NCBI GenBank assembly: GCA_964459445.1
Contig: CAYWMP010000026.1
Location: forward strand, 1 to 43,825
DNA length: 43,825 bases
Source of the DNA: CAYWMP01 sp964459445
GTDB lineage: Bacteria; Desulfobacterota; DSM-4660; Desulfatiglandales; HGW-15
Direction of reading: 5' to 3'
Below are positions 41,663-43,825 of the stretch, in pieces (position 1 is the stretch's first letter; every line of letters begins with the position of its first letter). The notes beneath the pieces were generated by a model that saw only the letters and a program-made list of their open reading frames with translations, searched no databases and was not told the DNA's origin. The translations under genes and the position numbers were made by a program.

Positions 41663-42215
41663 CCTGATCGACCTTTCCCTTTCGTATATCCTGACGTTGC
41701 TTCTGGAATACAATCTTGACGATGGCGTCACGTGATTCTTCATCAATGTCGATGATTCTTACCGCCGTGACAAAACCGTTATCTTTTGCCTTAGCCCTCA
41801 TGACTTCCCCGATGAGTTCCATTTGATACCGAAATGTTCCGGGCATGATCAATTCGACAAGGAGGAGTGTGCCTGAATTCAGTTTCTTCCGTGTTAGGAG
41901 TTGGAATCCCGAGCCGCTGACCTCAACGATTCGGTCAGACCAAGTCGCTGAATCCGTCGATCCAAAAAACATGTGCTCAATGACAAAATCAAGTTTACTG
42001 TTCAATAACTGAAGACACCGATAGAGTTGTTCTTCTTCGCTTCCGGGAGAGGACTGTTCCAGGAGTTCATCAATCGGGCTCGTAATACTAGAGCGACCCA
42101 GGAGAGTCAAGCCAAGCCCCTTTTTGGCCAGTTCTTTTTCCTTCTCATCCAGGACTCGCCATTTAGCAGGTACCGTGACTTCCGTCCTATAGTATTCTCG
42201 TCGATTCTTGTCCAT
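41643..42215 (-). CDS. PilZ-domain protein (probable c-di-GMP receptor)
   Basis: A 190-aa protein. The start has the arginine motif RREYYR, and VEVSGSGFQL about 95 residues later fits the D/NxSxxG motif of PilZ domains. The two motifs are usually ~25-30 residues apart, so a helical ~75-aa segment is inserted between them or the N-terminal match is a separate lobe. The end is basic and helical. c-di-GMP binding is expected from the motifs but needs proof. I prefer the ATG at 42215; a TTG at 42230 is also in frame. A near-perfect sigma-54 promoter lies upstream and the degenerate histidine-kinase gene overlaps downstream. Confidence 0.8.
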   Translation of the reverse strand: MDKNRREYYRTEVTVPAKWRVLDEKEKELAKKGLGLTLLGRSSITSPIDELLEQSSPGSEEEQLYRCLQLLNSKLDFVIEHMFFGSTDSATWSDRIVEVSGSGFQLLTRKKLNSGTLLLVELIMPGTFRYQMELIGEVMRAKAKDNGFVTAVRIIDIDEESRDAIVKIVFQKQRQDIRKGKVDQDEKQAG

Positions 42216-42291
42216 TATATCACGCCCCAAATGTGCGTGGAGGCTAGAGAAGCATAGTTTTAACCAATTTGCAATTCAAAACACTCAATGC

Positions 42292-42307
42292 TGCAATAAG
42301 GGTGCCA
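42292..42307 (-). promoter_or_regulatory. near-perfect sigma-54 promoter for the PilZ operon
   Basis: On the minus strand the DNA reads TGGCACCCTTATTGCA, matching the full TGGCAC -24 box, full TTGCA -12 box and spacing. The expected start is near 42281, about 65 nt before the PilZ ATG. It is the best -24/-12 match in the window. Confidence 0.75.
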
Positions 42308-42330
42308 CCAAGAAATGGCTGATTCCACTC

Positions 42331-42346
42331 CGGCATATTTCATGCA
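42331..42346 (+). promoter_or_regulatory. possible divergent sigma-54 promoter for the radical SAM gene
   Basis: CGGCATATTTCATGCA keeps GG/GC and spacing but differs at the first base and in the -12 box (ATGC). The start codon is 43 nt downstream. It lies back-to-back with the PilZ promoter. Confidence 0.33.
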
Positions 42347-42388
42347 GAGAAAAAATAAACAGCAAAGTATATAGGAAAAGGATTCGTT

Positions 42389-43825
42389 ATGCGCATTGTG
42401 CTGCTTTATCCTCCACCCTGGAAAATAAATTCCCAAAAAGGCGAGGAGGGGCAATCGGGAGATCTCTCGCCCGCGGATAATAGCAATATTGAGGATATGG
42501 ACGAGAAGACCATGCCTTACGGTCTTATGAGCCTTGCTGCCCAGGCAAGACGCAATGGCCATGATGTCATTCTGCTGAATCTCTATACATTTGCTTGGAA
42601 GGATATAGCAGAGCTTCTACGGCTTATACCGGCCGATGTATTTGGAATGTCGTGCTTTACAACAAACAGAATAGGGGCGCTTTCATTATCAAACCTTATC
42701 CGGGATATCCATCCCGAATCATATATTGTCTTAGGCGGCCCACATGCAAGCGCCCTGCCTATAGAAATTATGCAGCACTGTGATGCCATAAACGGAATTG
42801 TCATAGGCGAAGGGGAAGCCTCTTTCAACGAACTCATTGAGCGGCTGCAGTACAATAAACCGACATTCGATATTCCCGGCATGGCGCACCGTACAAATAA
42901 TAGTGTGGACTTGGGCCCCGCCCGTGATCGGATAGGCGACCTAGATCGTCTGGCCTCGCCATTCGATTACTACAAAGGGCACCTTCTGATAACATCACGA
43001 GGTTGTCCGGGAAGCTGCACGTTCTGTGGATCTCGTTCCATGTGGGGAAAGAGGTTGCGCTTTCATTCTGCAGAATACACCGTAAATATGTTACACCGCA
43101 TAATTAGCAAATATAATGAACGGCTCCTTGCTATTAAAGACGACACGTTCACATGCAATCGAAAACGTGTAATAAAAATTTGTAATGAAATTATAAAACA
43201 TAATCTTCGCTTTGTTTGGAGTTGTGATACTCGGGTCGACACGCTGGATGAGGAGGTTCTGTTTGCCATGCGCAAAGCCGGGTGTCAGATCATTAGTCTG
43301 GGGGTTGAGTCTGCATCGCGTGAAATTCTGAATAATATCAATAAGGGTATCACTCCGGAAAAGATTCTGCTGGCAACAAATATGGCGAAGAAATTTGGAT
43401 TCCAGGTCAGATATTATATGATGGCCGGGAATCGAGGGGAGTCTGCAGAGACCTTGCAGGAAAGCATCGATTTTATTTCGAAAGCAAAACCGAATAAATT
43501 TCTTTTTTCTTTTCTAAGCATTTTCCCCGGAACTAAGGAGTTTGAGCTTGCTGAAAAAAATGGGATTATGAATCGAGAAGTGTTCTTTAATAAACGGAAT
43601 CAAGTTTTTAAATATTTTTATGGGCAAAACAACAATCAACAACTGAATCAAACTGTGAATTGGATTAAAAACCACATGAATAGCAGTAATAGCTGGGACT
43701 ATAGTGTTTCACAGCTTGAGAGGATATTGAAATTATTCCCCGAGTTAACGGGCGTTCATATGGATCTGGGAAAAGCGCTCTATCAGAAAGGAGACTTTAA
43801 CCACGCAAGAAAGGAAATAATGATC
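42389..43825 (+). CDS. B12-binding radical SAM protein (partial, runs off the right edge)
   Basis: The frame is open from ATG 42389 to the window end (479 codons, no stop). The N-terminal ~130 residues look like a cobalamin-binding domain (MRIVLLYPPPW, YGLMSLAAQARRNGHDVILL, YIVLGGPHASALP, IVIGEGEASFNELI). The radical SAM core has ITSRGCPGSCTFCGSR with the CxxxCxxC cluster motif and SLGVESASREILNNINKG. The last ~35 residues (HMDLGKALYQKGDFNHARKEI) look like the start of a TPR. Members of this family perform methylations or rearrangements on varied substrates, so no specific reaction is proposed. AAAAGGA precedes the start. Local AT content appears higher than in the chemosensory genes. Confidence 0.88.
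   Translation, partial: MRIVLLYPPPWKINSQKGEEGQSGDLSPADNSNIEDMDEKTMPYGLMSLAAQARRNGHDVILLNLYTFAWKDIAELLRLIPADVFGMSCFTTNRIGALSLSNLIRDIHPESYIVLGGPHASALPIEIMQHCDAINGIVIGEGEASFNELIERLQYNKPTFDIPGMAHRTNNSVDLGPARDRIGDLDRLASPFDYYKGHLLITSRGCPGSCTFCGSRSMWGKRLRFHSAEYTVNMLHRIISKYNERLLAIKDDTFTCNRKRVIKICNEIIKHNLRFVWSCDTRVDTLDEEVLFAMRKAGCQIISLGVESASREILNNINKGITPEKILLATNMAKKFGFQVRYYMMAGNRGESAETLQESIDFISKAKPNKFLFSFLSIFPGTKEFELAEKNGIMNREVFFNKRNQVFKYFYGQNNNQQLNQTVNWIKNHMNSSNSWDYSVSQLERILKLFPELTGVHMDLGKALYQKGDFNHARKEIMI

Overview
This window reads as chromosomal DNA of a Gram-negative, probably flagellated bacterium. The best guess is a deltaproteobacterium-type lineage (Desulfobacterota). The reasons are the multi-domain hybrid kinases, a PilJ-type chemoreceptor carrying a two-CW-like cysteine cluster, the prkA-yhbH-spoVR operon, repeated -24/-12 (sigma-54) promoter matches, and short-period repeat arrays between genes. 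The taxonomy is inferred from gene content only. No rRNA, tRNA, transposase, integrase or CRISPR array was seen.

Layout, left to right. 200-1527: DNA alkyl-transferase (ogt-like) and NADH pyrophosphatase (nudC). 1581-2051 (minus): an unrecognised conserved-looking small protein. 2517-6227: a 1236-aa hybrid histidine kinase with three tandem copies of an unfamiliar N-terminal module. 6483-6932: a stand-alone receiver protein that meets the next operon stop-to-stop. 6929-14399 (minus): prkA, yhbH, spoVR and a second, divergent prkA-like gene. 14942-19903 (minus): an iron-type alcohol dehydrogenase, a KdnA-like aminotransferase, nadE and a TrmJ-type RNA methyltransferase.

20282-24307: a REC-PAS-HK-REC kinase, an HPt protein, a REC-PP2C phosphatase and an RsbW-like kinase. 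An RsbV-like STAS protein follows at 24963. Together they look like a phosphorelay that ends in a partner switch, laid out like the Pseudomonas HptB/HsbR/HsbA pathway but with HsbR split in two. Directly downstream (25397-39362) is a full chemosensory set: CheA-REC, two chemoreceptors, CheW, CheB, CheR, a receiver/coiled-coil protein, an M23 peptidase, an exported unknown protein, a long CheZ and CheY. After it come a sigma-54-preceded small protein (40132-40608) with a strong intrinsic terminator, then a PilZ protein plus degenerate histidine-kinase-like protein (minus), and divergently a B12-binding radical SAM protein cut by the right edge.

The most interesting points are the partner switch joined to a chemosensory operon, the two-PrkA operon, the triple sensory repeat, the cysteine cluster inserted in a chemoreceptor HAMP region, and a set of -24/-12 promoter matches preceding many of the signalling genes. 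All functional calls rest on reading motifs and gene order; no database search was run.
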